Positions 16,439-25,227 of a DNA stretch of 64,000 bases are shown here, one piece after another. The position numbers were made by a program, and so were the translations under genes. Below the pieces are notes generated by a model, which saw only the letters and a program-made list of their open reading frames with translations, searched no databases and was not told the origin of the DNA. Source of the DNA: UBA1573 sp034005165. GTDB taxonomy: Bacteria; Pseudomonadota; Alphaproteobacteria; Micavibrionales; Micavibrionaceae. The DNA is taken from contig JAVEVE010000001.1 of assembly GCA_034005165.1 (NCBI GenBank), positions 310,001 through 374,000 of the forward strand, read 5' to 3'. Positions within the stretch are counted from its first letter, which is position 1. Each line of letters opens with the position of its first letter.

Positions 16439-18589
16439 ATGTTCAATACTTTCCGCAAAGAAATTGATTTTGCAGGTAAAAAAATAGTTCTCGAAACAGG
16501 TAAAATAGCACGTCAAGCCACAGGCTCTGTCGTAGCATCAATGGGTGACACATCCGTTCTATGTACCGTTGTTGCTGCAAAAAACATCAAAGACGGTCAA
16601 GACTTCTTCCCTCTTTCAGTTCACTATCAAGAAAAATTCTACGCAGCAGGACGTATTCCTGGCGGGTTCTTCAAACGTGAAGCAAAACCATCCGACAACG
16701 AAACACTGACATCCCGTCTGATCGACCGTCCGATCCGCCCATTATTCCCTGAAGAATTCCTCAACGAAGTCCAAATCGTGTGTACATGTATGTCCCATGA
16801 CGGCGAACACTCTCCTGACATCGTTGCCATGATTGGAGCATCAGCCGCGTTGTGCATTTCCGGTATCCCATTTATGGGTCCTATCGGCGGATGCCGTATC
16901 GGATACAAAAACAACCAGTACCTTATCAACCCAACCATCTCCGAAATGGAAGGATCCGATCTTGATCTGGTGGTTGCCGGGACATCCGAAGGCGTATTGA
17001 TGGTTGAATCCGAAGCCAAAGAACTGGCTGAAGATGTTATGCTCGGTGCAGTTATGGCCGGTTGGAACGCGTTTCAACCTGTTCTCAAAGGTATTATCGA
17101 ACTGGCAGAACAAGCAGCAAAAGAGCCTTGGTCTGTACCTAAAGTTCCTGCCCACATCACCACAATGGAAAATGCGCTAAAAACCAAATACGAAAGCAAA
17201 TTCCGTGATGCCTATGCAATTAAAGTCAAGCAAGACCGCTACGCAGCTGTTGGAGCTATAAAAGACGAAGCTGTAGCAGAATTCACCAACGAAGACGCTG
17301 GCATCAGCAAAGAAGATGTTGCGAATGCTTGCTTCAAACTGGAATCCGCAGTTGTCCGCGGAGACATCCTGAACACCGGATCCCGCATTGACGGACGTAC
17401 AACTGCAGACATCCGCCCGATTGTTTGTGAAGTTGGCGTCCTTCCACGCGTTCACGGCTCTGCGCTGTTCACCCGCGGTGAAACCCAGGCAGTTGTTGTG
17501 ACGACCCTCGGAACAGGCCAAGATGAACAAATCATTGACGCGATCACCGGTGAATACCGCGAAAGCTTCATGCTCCATTATAACTTCCCGCCATACTCTG
17601 TCGGTGAATGCGGACGCATGGGTGCACCGGGACGTCGAGAAGTCGGTCATGGAAAACTCGCATGGCGAGCAATCCACCCGATGCTGCCAACTGGCGAAGA
17701 CTTCCCTTACACATTACGTGTTGTCTCCGAGATCACTGAATCCAACGGATCGTCCTCCATGGCAACCGTATGCGGAACATCCTTGTCTCTGATGGATGCG
17801 GGCGTACCTTTGACAAAACCTGTTGCAGGTATTGCAATGGGCCTGATTAAAGATGGTGCCAAATTTGCAGTTCTGTCTGATATCCTTGGTGATGAAGATC
17901 ACCTAGGTGACATGGATTTCAAAGTGGCAGGTACCAAAGACGGTATTACAGCTCTTCAAATGGATATCAAAATCACATCCATCACAGAAGAGATCATGAA
18001 GATCGCCCTGAAACAAGCTCAAGACGGACGGCTCCACATCCTCGGTGAAATGGCAAAAGCCCTGAGCCAGTCTCGTGGAGAAATCAGCCAACACGCCCCG
18101 CAAATGGCAGTACTGAATATCCCGACCGACAAAATCCGTGAAGTCATCGGAACCGGTGGTAAAGTGATCCGTGAGATCATCGAAAAAACCGGAACCAAGA
18201 TCGACATTGATGATGACGGTACCATCAAAATTGCAGCTGTTGACGGCAACGCCATCGACATGGCAATCGAGATCATTAAAGGCATCACCGATGAACCTGA
18301 ACTCAACCACATCTACAACGGTAAAGTTGTGAAGATCGTTGACTTCGGTGCCTTCGTCAACTTCATGGGCTCCCGTGACGGACTGGTCCATATTTCTGAA
18401 CTTGCAGACCACCGCGTGGCAAAAACCACCGACATCGTCTCCGAAGGTCAGGAAGTAAAAGTTATGGTCACAGGCTTCGATGAACGCGGCAAAATCAAAT
18501 TGTCGATGAAACGCGTTGATCAGGAAACCGGTGAGGCAATCGCGCCAAAACCGAAAGAGCCTAAGACCGAAGAAAAAGAAAGCGCATAA
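16439..18589 (+). CDS. pnp: Polyribonucleotide nucleotidyltransferase (PNPase)
   Basis: A phosphate-dependent 3'-5' exoribonuclease of the degradosome. The 716-residue protein holds two RNase PH domains (about 1-215 and 320-540; FFPLSVHYQEKFYAAGRIPGGF and GRREVGHGKLAWRA), an alpha-helical linker, a KH domain with REVIGTGGKVIREI (about 562-575) and an S1 domain (about 622-690, KIVDFGAFVNFMG), with a charged tail. The leader hairpin suggests autoregulation; an intrinsic terminator follows. Confidence 0.98.
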   Translation: MFNTFRKEIDFAGKKIVLETGKIARQATGSVVASMGDTSVLCTVVAAKNIKDGQDFFPLSVHYQEKFYAAGRIPGGFFKREAKPSDNETLTSRLIDRPIRPLFPEEFLNEVQIVCTCMSHDGEHSPDIVAMIGASAALCISGIPFMGPIGGCRIGYKNNQYLINPTISEMEGSDLDLVVAGTSEGVLMVESEAKELAEDVMLGAVMAGWNAFQPVLKGIIELAEQAAKEPWSVPKVPAHITTMENALKTKYESKFRDAYAIKVKQDRYAAVGAIKDEAVAEFTNEDAGISKEDVANACFKLESAVVRGDILNTGSRIDGRTTADIRPIVCEVGVLPRVHGSALFTRGETQAVVVTTLGTGQDEQIIDAITGEYRESFMLHYNFPPYSVGECGRMGAPGRREVGHGKLAWRAIHPMLPTGEDFPYTLRVVSEITESNGSSSMATVCGTSLSLMDAGVPLTKPVAGIAMGLIKDGAKFAVLSDILGDEDHLGDMDFKVAGTKDGITALQMDIKITSITEEIMKIALKQAQDGRLHILGEMAKALSQSRGEISQHAPQMAVLNIPTDKIREVIGTGGKVIREIIEKTGTKIDIDDDGTIKIAAVDGNAIDMAIEIIKGITDEPELNHIYNGKVVKIVDFGAFVNFMGSRDGLVHISELADHRVAKTTDIVSEGQEVKVMVTGFDERGKIKLSMKRVDQETGEAIAPKPKEPKTEEKESA

Positions 18590-18601
18590 TCAACCGAATA
18601 T

Positions 18602-18628
18602 AAAAACCTCCCTTCGGGGAGGTTTTTT
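18602..18628 (+). terminator. Intrinsic terminator of pnp
   Basis: AAAAACCTCCC-TTCG-GGGAGGTTTTTT: a stable UUCG tetraloop stem with a U-run, 13 nt after the pnp stop. Confidence 0.93.
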
Positions 18629-18653
18629 AACCACTTTAAAAACGGACTATACA

Positions 18654-19400
18654 ATGCCTCTAAAGCTCCCGAATATCATCGGCCATCGCGGCGCAGCCGC
18701 CTACGCCCCTGAAAATACATTAGAAAGTATCCAAACCGCTGCCGATATGGGCTGCAAATGGGTTGAACTGGATGTAAAACTCTCGAAGGACTCTGTTCCG
18801 ATGATCTTTCACGATGATGACCTCGACCGTACGACCAACGGGCACGGCCCGTTTGCAGACATGAAATTCGAAGACCTGCGTGACCTCGAATGCGGCCATT
18901 GGTTCTCGGAAGGATTTTCCGGGATAAAAATCCCGACATTAGAGGAAGCAATCGAAGTTATTCTGCAACGCGACTTGGGCGTTAATCTTGAGATCAAACC
19001 CTGCCCCGGACGTGAAGTTGAAACAGCAGAAGCTATGCTTGATGTCCTCTCTCAAATCTGGGATGACCGCGACCGCTTGCTGATCTCAAGTTTTTCGCAT
19101 GTCTCTCTGGAAACGTCTCTCGACATGGCCAATGACTGGTACCGCGGCCTTCTCCTCGAAAGTGAACCGATGGAAAACTGGAAAGAACTGGCAGACTATC
19201 TGGAAGCATCAACAGTCAATATTGACGGACGCACAGCCAACCGGGAACTGATTGATGAAATTATGGACACAGAGCGTCAGATTCTGGCCTACACAATCAA
19301 TGACCCACAACTGGCCCGCACACTGCGCCAATGGGGAGTTGATGCACTCTTCACCGATGATCCTGACACAGTGACGGAAAATCTCTTCAAAGCCCATTAG
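18654..19400 (+). CDS. ugpQ: Glycerophosphodiester phosphodiesterase
   Basis: Hydrolyses glycerophosphodiesters to glycerol-3-phosphate and an alcohol. From the ATG at 18654 the protein has 248 residues. Catalytic and metal ligands are visible: H11 in IIGHRGAAAYAPENT, E38 and D40 in WVELDVKLSKD, and H53 in MIFHDDDLDRTTNG. No signal peptide is present, so it should be cytoplasmic (UgpQ-like rather than GlpQ). The frame is open upstream through the pnp end, but the terminator at 18602-18628 excludes earlier starts. Confidence 0.93.
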   Translation: MPLKLPNIIGHRGAAAYAPENTLESIQTAADMGCKWVELDVKLSKDSVPMIFHDDDLDRTTNGHGPFADMKFEDLRDLECGHWFSEGFSGIKIPTLEEAIEVILQRDLGVNLEIKPCPGREVETAEAMLDVLSQIWDDRDRLLISSFSHVSLETSLDMANDWYRGLLLESEPMENWKELADYLEASTVNIDGRTANRELIDEIMDTERQILAYTINDPQLARTLRQWGVDALFTDDPDTVTENLFKAH

Positions 19401-19411
19401 GACAGGATATC

Positions 19412-19999
19412 ATGCCTGAAGATTTTATTCAGTATATAGGCCTGTCGTCAGCCCTACTCGGTTCATCAACTCTTATCATCTACATATATACAATGATAAA
19501 AGGACAATCGCGCCCGCATATTTTCACATGGCTAATCTGGTCTATTCTCTCAGCCATAGGATTTGCAGCCCAGCTCTCCCAGAATGCGGGATCCGGCTCA
19601 TGGACATTAGGCCTTGTCGCTGCACTCTGCGCAGCCATTACACTTCTCTCTCTGAAATATGGCAGCAAAGATTTCTCCAGAAGAGATATGATAGCCCTTG
19701 CCTGTGCTCTGGGTGCGCTTATCCCATGGATCATCTTGAAGGATCCTATTTTATCTGTCGTGCTTATTTCTATTATCAACGCAATCGGATTCTATCCAAC
19801 CTTTCGAAAAAGCTGGAGACAACCACATCAGGAACATTTGATCCCCTACAGCCTTTCCTCTCTGGCGATGACATTATCCCTGTTTGCGCTCAATGAAATC
19901 ACAATATCAACCTCCCTCTATACGATAACAGCAGCTCTCAGCAATATGCTCTTCGTCGTCTACTCCCTGTGGAGAAGAAAAATGACCATTCACGCCTAG
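19412..19999 (+). CDS. Integral membrane protein, unknown function
   Basis: A 195-residue protein with six to seven hydrophobic segments and short charged loops (YTMIKGQSRPHIFTWLIW, FYPTFRKSWRQPHQEHLIPY). Length, helix count and the repeated P-x-x-F-T/R-K pattern recall PQ-loop/SWEET-like small transporters, but no diagnostic PQ pair is visible. It begins 11 nt after ugpQ with AGGA, so the two are probably cotranscribed. Confidence 0.65.
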   Translation: MPEDFIQYIGLSSALLGSSTLIIYIYTMIKGQSRPHIFTWLIWSILSAIGFAAQLSQNAGSGSWTLGLVAALCAAITLLSLKYGSKDFSRRDMIALACALGALIPWIILKDPILSVVLISIINAIGFYPTFRKSWRQPHQEHLIPYSLSSLAMTLSLFALNEITISTSLYTITAALSNMLFVVYSLWRRKMTIHA

Positions 20000-20095
20000 T
20001 CAAATAAAAGAAATTTCTTTACAATATTTTAGAATATTATATGGTACTATATATTTTTATAAATATATATATAGAAACAGTAGAAGGGAAGTAAA

Positions 20096-20536
20096 ATGGC
20101 TGGATTACTGCTGGTGCTCTTGGCGTTTGCTCTGATTATTATAGAAACGCATATCCCCTCTTTTGGAATTTTTGGCGTACTTGCTTTGATCTCGCTTTTC
20201 GCCGGCGGCAATATGCTGGTCGAACAGGGAGAATTGTTTGGAATTCCGATGAGCTGGAATATCTTCATCGGCATAGCCATCGGTATGATTTTGATTATGA
20301 TCTATGTCGGACGTATCGCCGCCAAAGGATTAAAGGGGAAAGACACCGCCGGATCGGAAGGCATGCTTGGTGCAACCGCAGTTATAGAAGACTGGGATAT
20401 CAAAACCGGACGCGTGATGGTTCACGGAGAATTGTGGCAAGCCTTCTCCGAAAGAGAGCACAGCTTCACAAAAGGAGACAATGTAATCGTATCCGAAACG
20501 CATGAGCTCAAACTCAAAATCAGATTAAAAGACTAA
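20096..20536 (+). CDS. nfeD: NfeD-family membrane protein (short form)
   Basis: A 146-residue short NfeD protein: two to three membrane helices (residues 3-80, with the conserved HIPSFGIFGVLALISLFAGG) followed by the OB-fold domain (about 92-146; GMLGATAVIEDWDIKTGRVMVHGELWQA). NfeD proteins pair with SPFH/stomatin proteins, and the next gene encodes one. The spacer before it is a 60-bp stretch of almost pure A/T, and the ribosome site is AAGGGAAG. Confidence 0.88.
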   Translation: MAGLLLVLLAFALIIIETHIPSFGIFGVLALISLFAGGNMLVEQGELFGIPMSWNIFIGIAIGMILIMIYVGRIAAKGLKGKDTAGSEGMLGATAVIEDWDIKTGRVMVHGELWQAFSEREHSFTKGDNVIVSETHELKLKIRLKD

Positions 20537-20566
20537 TACTTCGACTTAAAACCCAAGGAGAGAAAT

Positions 20567-21319
20567 ATGAGCGGTTTTTTTATAGCGGCAATTGTGGTTG
20601 TTGTTGCATGGCTATCCAGTATTCGCATCATCAAGGAATATGAACGTGGCGTTGTCTATACGCTCGGAAAATATTCAGGAACAAAGGGAGCTGGATTTCG
20701 TGTTGTTGTTCCAGTTCTGCAAAGCATGACAATTGTTGACGTACGTGTCCGTACGGACGATATTCCTGCGCAAGATCTAATTTCCAAAGATAACGTCTCC
20801 GTGCGCGTCAGCGGTGTTCTGAACTACCGCGTGATAGACCCTGCTATGGCGATTAACCGCAACGAAGACTTCCTGTTCAGAACCAACCAGATGGCGCAGA
20901 CAACCTTGCGCTCCGTTCTTGGGCAACATGATCTCGATGACATGCTCTCTAAACGTGCCGAGCTGAACAAAGCCATTCAGGAAGAACTTGATTCCCAAAC
21001 CGAGGGGTCAGGGATCAAGGTCATTTCTGTTGAAATAAAACATGTCGATATCGACCCGAGTATGGTTCGTGCGATTGCACGTCAAGCCGAAGCAGAGCGG
21101 GAACGTCGCGCAAAAATCATCAATGCAGAAGGTGAATTGCAAGCGGCAAAACAACTTGATGAAGCAGCTGCCATTCTGGCACAACGCCCGGAAACAATGC
21201 AGCTTCGCTATCTCGGAACACTTGGCGAATTTGCCAACAACAAAGGTGGCAGCACAATTGTTTTGCCCTTGCCGATGAATCTGCTTCAAGGTGTCGGCGA
21301 CTTGTTGGGAAAGAAATAA
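20567..21319 (+). CDS. Stomatin-like SPFH/band-7 protein (slipin)
   Basis: A 250-residue SPFH protein with one N-terminal membrane anchor (residues 1-20), the stomatin start IRIIKEYERGVVYTLGKYSGTKGAGF, a central band-7 domain with VDVRVRTDDIPAQDLISKDNV and ISVEIKHVDI, and a helical C-terminal region with ARQAEAERERRAKIINAEGE and DEAAAILAQRPETMQLRYL. Such proteins organise membrane microdomains and oligomerise with NfeD partners. It lies 30 nt after nfeD and ends at a terminator that sits inside the convergent fliJ gene. Confidence 0.92.
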   Translation: MSGFFIAAIVVVVAWLSSIRIIKEYERGVVYTLGKYSGTKGAGFRVVVPVLQSMTIVDVRVRTDDIPAQDLISKDNVSVRVSGVLNYRVIDPAMAINRNEDFLFRTNQMAQTTLRSVLGQHDLDDMLSKRAELNKAIQEELDSQTEGSGIKVISVEIKHVDIDPSMVRAIARQAEAERERRAKIINAEGELQAAKQLDEAAAILAQRPETMQLRYLGTLGEFANNKGGSTIVLPLPMNLLQGVGDLLGKK

Positions 21320-21334
21320 AATAAATCGGTAAAT

Positions 21335-21757
21335 TTATTTATCGGACCGTCTAAAAACCTCGATGCCAATTTCATCGAGGTTTTTATTTTCTTTGACCTC
21401 TTGCTCGGCTCGTGCTTCAGCCTCGCGGCGTTCCTGAATAATTTGTGCTTTTTTTTGCTCGGAGAAAGCCTCACGCATTTCTTCTTGCGCTCGTTCAATC
21501 CGTTTATCCAGTTTTGATAACAGCCCATCCAGTCGGTCTATCTCCGTAGCCATGCGGGATGAATAGGATGCATAAGCCACCAGCGCATCAATATTACCTC
21601 CCGTTTCTGCCAGATTGCGCTCATAATCCAATTCATCCAGAATAACCCGCTTGCGCCCGTCGAGAAGCTCGGCCTGACGGAACAGCTCCGCCAGCGCCTT
21701 TTGTTTTTCTTCGACGCGGAATTTTCTCAAACGAATAAGGGGTTCCAGATCAGCCAT
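21335..21757 (-). CDS. fliJ: FliJ-like flagellar export chaperone
   Basis: A 140-residue, highly charged coiled-coil protein starting MADLEPLIRLRKFRVEEKQKALAEL, the size and helical pattern of FliJ, the central stalk that couples the FliI ATPase ring to the flagellar export gate. FliJ sequences are poorly conserved, so the call rests on coiled-coil character, length and location in the fliI-containing gene string. Its last 18 codons also encode a 13-bp stem used as the plus-strand terminator of the slipin gene. Confidence 0.72.
   Translation of the reverse strand: MADLEPLIRLRKFRVEEKQKALAELFRQAELLDGRKRVILDELDYERNLAETGGNIDALVAYASYSSRMATEIDRLDGLLSKLDKRIERAQEEMREAFSEQKKAQIIQERREAEARAEQEVKENKNLDEIGIEVFRRSDK
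21353..21389 (+). terminator. Terminator of nfeD-slipin located inside fliJ coding sequence
   Basis: A perfect 13-bp stem AAAAACCTCGATG / CATCGAGGTTTTT (21353-21365 and 21373-21385, loop CCAATTT), followed by ATTTT on the plus strand. It overlaps the codons for the last fliJ residues. Its symmetric A/T flanks could also act on the minus strand within fliJ. Confidence 0.8.
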
Positions 21758-21824
21758 AAAAAGAGTCTATCACAAACCATGGCTGTGTTTCACTGTGAAA
21801 TCTCGAGACACAGGAAAGGCAACA

Positions 21825-22514
21825 CTAAACCGCCGCCATCCTGATATTCATAGCGATCAGGTGATCTTGCCATTTCTCTCGCATTTCCCCCAGCGCGGAT
21901 GGAGATTTATCAGCCTTATCCCGCGCCGTAGTCATGCTGTGAAAATATGCACGAATACTTCCTTCAGGAGTATCTGCTACAAACTTGCCATTAATAACCT
22001 CCGGAGAGAGATCATACCTGCTTGCCGAATTTAGCGTATGCGCAAACAAAGGACGATCAACAGGCGGCAACGCCCAAACCAGAATTTCATGAAATGCGCG
22101 ATAAACATCCTGACGCAACTGATCTTCATCTGCCAGTTTGACACCAGTAAAATCGAACTCCGAAAATCTGCGACCATCCACCTCGTCATGGTCATAATTC
22201 CTGACTGCCACAATCTGGATCTTGTTATTATCCAAGGGCATTACCATAACGGAGGACAAAACATGCTCCGGATTACTGCCCCCATGGACATCAATCAGAT
22301 ACGCCAAGCCGTTATTTAACCACCGCCCCGTAACCTGTGACTTAAAATTTTTACCAACGAGCAAATCATGCTCTTTAAAGAGATCTTTATCTTTTGTAAG
22401 GGACGAGAAAGCCTCTAATTGCTCAACGAGATCTGCTACAGTATCAAAAGCAGGTGAATTAAATTGTCCTAATAGATTCTTCCATTCAGTAAGATATGCA
22501 TCTTCTTTTTCCAT
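21825..22514 (-). CDS. Hypothetical protein, 229 residues
   Basis: A soluble, acidic protein with no signal peptide or membrane segment. Recognisable patches are EHDLLVGKNFKSQVTGRWLNNGLAYLIDVHGG and VRNYDHDEVDGRRFSEFDFTGV, but I do not recognise the family. The ATG at 22514 has GGAGG-like sequence 10 nt upstream. It is co-directional with fliJ, fliI and the 22909-23682 gene, so a motility or CtrA-linked role is possible only by context. Confidence 0.65.
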   Translation of the reverse strand: MEKEDAYLTEWKNLLGQFNSPAFDTVADLVEQLEAFSSLTKDKDLFKEHDLLVGKNFKSQVTGRWLNNGLAYLIDVHGGSNPEHVLSSVMVMPLDNNKIQIVAVRNYDHDEVDGRRFSEFDFTGVKLADEDQLRQDVYRAFHEILVWALPPVDRPLFAHTLNSASRYDLSPEVINGKFVADTPEGSIRAYFHSMTTARDKADKSPSALGEMREKWQDHLIAMNIRMAAV

Positions 22515-22635
22515 AATTATGCGCCTCCCTATGCAACTCAGTTTGCTTATATTGCAAGACAGTATGGAAAAGGCAAGAGTTTATTGCTCCGCTACGTTTC
22601 ATATCCACATCCATCAGGCTCTAATAGGATTTTGA

Positions 22636-22860
22636 CTAATCCGGAGAAAATAACACAGAAGCCCTTCTCCCCACCCTCCCTACAAGACAGGAGTTCAAAG
22701 TCCGGACAAACAGCTCCATGGCGGAACTCAAAAGACTTTTTGACGGGATTGGGGTTTCCACCTCACACGGGACAAACCATCTGATAATCTCTTCCCCAAC
22801 ATCATAACATAAAACCTGAAATCTATTCCGGAACAGCCTCAAGCATAACCGATACGTCAC
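22636..22860 (-). CDS. Small hypothetical protein, about 74 residues, non-ATG start
   Basis: The frame begins with GTG at 22860 and has no in-frame ATG before it; upstream it stays open for ten more codons, to a TAG. The translated sequence looks protein-like (VTYRLCLRLF, QVLCYDVGEEIIRW, SAMELFVRTLNS) and the ORF lies 48 nt after the stop of the co-directional 22909-23682 gene. The ribosome site is poor. It could be a genuine small gene with a rare start, or the remnant of a longer one. No family recognised. Confidence 0.4.
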   Translation of the reverse strand: MTYRLCLRLFRNRFQVLCYDVGEEIIRWFVPCEVETPIPSKSLLSSAMELFVRTLNSCLVGRVGRRASVLFSPD

Positions 22861-22908
22861 ACCGTCAATAAGAATATCTATCGTTGACTATCGAAAACCA
22901 TTTTTCTA

Positions 22909-23682
22909 TCAGGTCCAGCGGTTTTTTACGCGCCTTTCCGGAGGTGTTGTTACTTGAAGAACCAAAGCTGAAATAAAAATACCCAGAATAAATCCCATTA
23001 TAATATTAAAATCAAAACCTCTTCTGTCTGACGTCAACACCAGCGTCACATCCTCAATCTTGTAGGAATATTTAAGTTTTTCCAGACTGGCCTTTAGATA
23101 GAAGTCTCCGGCCTCCCTTGCCATGGCCGACATCACAAGAATAGCCTGATTCTGAGCCAGATTTTGAGCCTGAGCATCTCCCACATCATTGACTTTTGGA
23201 ACGAAAAATTGTCCATTTTGAACACGGCCGTCAAAGAGACGAGAGTCAATTTTTGAATGAGCCGCCTCTTCCTGCGTCTCTGTCTTTATCAGCCCGAAGG
23301 TTCCTTTTCCGATATAACGGAGTGAAGGTGAGCTAAACTCCTCGGGAACGGCAGAGTGCCCTTCATGAATAACCAGAGAGAAGAGAACTTTTCCCATATC
23401 TGGAGACAAATGAACGGGATCAAAAGACAGGTCAAGAAACTCAACATCGTCCCGAAAAACATCACGTCCGTTCTCGTCTTTAGTAAGCCTTGAAGACAAA
23501 TCATCTGGAGAAAGCATATCAGGAGCTTTAATAGGATTTGTTGGCTTGACCTCATTAAGTATACGCCCATCTCCCTGCCCGCCAATCACCAGCCCTCCTA
23601 GCCCAAGAATACTGATAAAGAATAGCCCTATCCCGAAACGCCTGAATCCCTGACTGGCAATATAAGGTAAAGATAACTGCAT
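22909..23682 (-). CDS. Membrane protein of unknown function adjoining fliI
   Basis: A 257-residue protein with one N-terminal helix (about 14-34, GIGLFFISILGLGGLVIGG), a large periplasmic-type domain of about 190 residues, and a C-terminal helix (about 226-246, FNIIMGFILGIFISALVL) followed by a basic tail. This two-helix topology resembles Wzz-type co-polymerases, but sequence similarity is not evident. The ATG at 23682 directly abuts the fliI stop at 23683, implying tight coupling with the flagellar ATPase gene. Confidence 0.7.
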   Translation of the reverse strand: MQLSLPYIASQGFRRFGIGLFFISILGLGGLVIGGQGDGRILNEVKPTNPIKAPDMLSPDDLSSRLTKDENGRDVFRDDVEFLDLSFDPVHLSPDMGKVLFSLVIHEGHSAVPEEFSSPSLRYIGKGTFGLIKTETQEEAAHSKIDSRLFDGRVQNGQFFVPKVNDVGDAQAQNLAQNQAILVMSAMAREAGDFYLKASLEKLKYSYKIEDVTLVLTSDRRGFDFNIIMGFILGIFISALVLQVTTPPERRVKNRWT

Positions 23683-25029
23683 CTATTTTCCTTCAGGCAT
23701 ATAGTCCATATTCAAAATTTCTGCCAAACGCTCGAACCCTTGATCTATTGTTGAATGGTCACCCTTATTCTGGGTCAGAAACTCCTCCATAGCAGGGTAA
23801 ACCTGAATAGCTTCATCCACGTTTGGATCACTCCCTCGTCGATATGCGCCCAGCTGGATCAGCTCTGCCATATTTTCGTAGGCAGAGATAACTTGCTTGG
23901 CCTTACGGAAGATCGCCTGCTGATGGGGTGTAAAAGCTTTAGGCAAGGAACGGGAAACAGATTTCAAAACATTGATAGCAGGATAGCGCCCACGATCAGC
24001 AATAGCACGCTCCATGACAATATGGCCGTCAACAATCCCGCGCACAGCATCCGAGATAGGTTCATTATGATCATCTCCCTCAACGAGAACGGTAAACATC
24101 CCCGTAATCGCTCCATCCCCCTGTATACCGGGACCAGCTCGTTCCAGAAGACGAGCCAACTCGCCAAATGTTGTGGGAGGATACCCTTTTGTGGTAGGAG
24201 GCTCGCCGGCAGACAGTCCTATTTCGCGTTGCGCCATGGCAAATCGCGTTACTGAATCCATCAGGCACAAAACCTGTTTCCCTTGCCCTCGAAAATATTC
24301 GGCCACCGATAATGTAAGATAGGCGGCTTGCCTGCGCATCAAAGCAGGCTCATCTCCTGTCGCCACGATCACAACAGAACGGGAAAGGCCATCCTCTCCC
24401 AAATCATCTTCCAGAAATTCCTGAACTTCTCGACCACGTTCCCCGACCAGACCAATTACTGTTACTTCAGCTTCTGTATATTTTGCCATCATTGACAGCA
24501 GAACCGATTTACCGACACCTGACCCGGCAAAAATGCCCATACGCTGACCTTTACACAAAGTCGTAAAGCTGTTGACGGCCCTAACCCCCAAATCGAGTTT
24601 TTCACCGACTCTCTGGCGGGCGTGAGCTAAAGGGGCGGCATTCTTCAAAGGAATTGCGACAGCTCCTTGCATCAACGGTCCTAATCCGTCAATCGGCTTC
24701 CCCAGTGCATTGATAACGCGCCCCAACCATTTCTCGTTAGGAAACACCACGGGCTGATTATTCTTGATAAAAGCCTTACATCCCAGACCAATCCCCTCAA
24801 GCGTACCAAAAGGCATCAACAAAGCGCGGTTATCCCTGAAACCGACAACTTCACAGGGAACTTCCTTATCCCCTCCGGGACGCAAATAAACCATAGACCC
24901 TACCGTCAAATCACGCCCGAACCCCGCAATTTCTACCAAAAGCCCCAAAACCTTTGTAACCTGACCATACACTTCATGGTCAGGAATCGTGGAGATACGA
25001 GCTGTAATTTTATCGGCTAAACGGTCCAT
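23683..25029 (-). CDS. fliI: Flagellum-specific ATPase FliI
   Basis: The hexameric ATPase of the flagellar type III export apparatus. The 448-residue protein shows Walker A GSGVGKS at 169-175, Walker B LCLMDSVTRFA (Asp258), and the F1/FliI signature PPTTFGELARLLERAGPG. DLGVRAVNSF around residues 146-155 distinguishes it from F-type ATP synthase subunits. No other flagellar structural genes apart from a fliJ-like gene are in the window. It is divergent from ctrA across a TTAA-rich region. Confidence 0.94.
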   Translation of the reverse strand: MDRLADKITARISTIPDHEVYGQVTKVLGLLVEIAGFGRDLTVGSMVYLRPGGDKEVPCEVVGFRDNRALLMPFGTLEGIGLGCKAFIKNNQPVVFPNEKWLGRVINALGKPIDGLGPLMQGAVAIPLKNAAPLAHARQRVGEKLDLGVRAVNSFTTLCKGQRMGIFAGSGVGKSVLLSMMAKYTEAEVTVIGLVGERGREVQEFLEDDLGEDGLSRSVVIVATGDEPALMRRQAAYLTLSVAEYFRGQGKQVLCLMDSVTRFAMAQREIGLSAGEPPTTKGYPPTTFGELARLLERAGPGIQGDGAITGMFTVLVEGDDHNEPISDAVRGIVDGHIVMERAIADRGRYPAINVLKSVSRSLPKAFTPHQQAIFRKAKQVISAYENMAELIQLGAYRRGSDPNVDEAIQVYPAMEEFLTQNKGDHSTIDQGFERLAEILNMDYMPEGK

Positions 25030-25110
25030 AACGACATGTGGCTTAATACGGGAGGAATCCCTAACGAATTGATATATTACCAGAATAACAGAAATTCACC
25101 AAAAGCCACC

Positions 25111-25167
25111 TAAAACATTTGTTAACCTTTTTAATATTTGTTAATATGGTTGTTAATAAAGCTTAAC
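25111..25167. promoter_or_regulatory. TTAA-cluster control region between fliI and ctrA
   Basis: Five TTAA tetramers occur in 45 bp (25122, 25131, 25141, 25153 and 25163), two of them as TTAAC. TAAA-N7-TTAAC at 25111-25126 is one mismatch from the CtrA consensus TTAA-N7-TTAAC; other pairs have spacers of 5, 6 or 8. This fits autoregulation of ctrA and CtrA control of fliI as in Caulobacter, by inference. AT-richness raises the chance rate of TTAA. Confidence 0.55.
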
Positions 25168-25227
25168 AAAGCATTTTTGCAACCAACCAGAGAACATTTA
25201 TCTCACCCTGAAGCAAGGAATAAATCA

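Noticed and set aside
20010..20090. A/T-only stretch before nfeD considered as an origin or DNA-unwinding element
   Set aside because: No DnaA boxes or repeated iterons nearby; it is explained well enough as an AT-rich promoter region.
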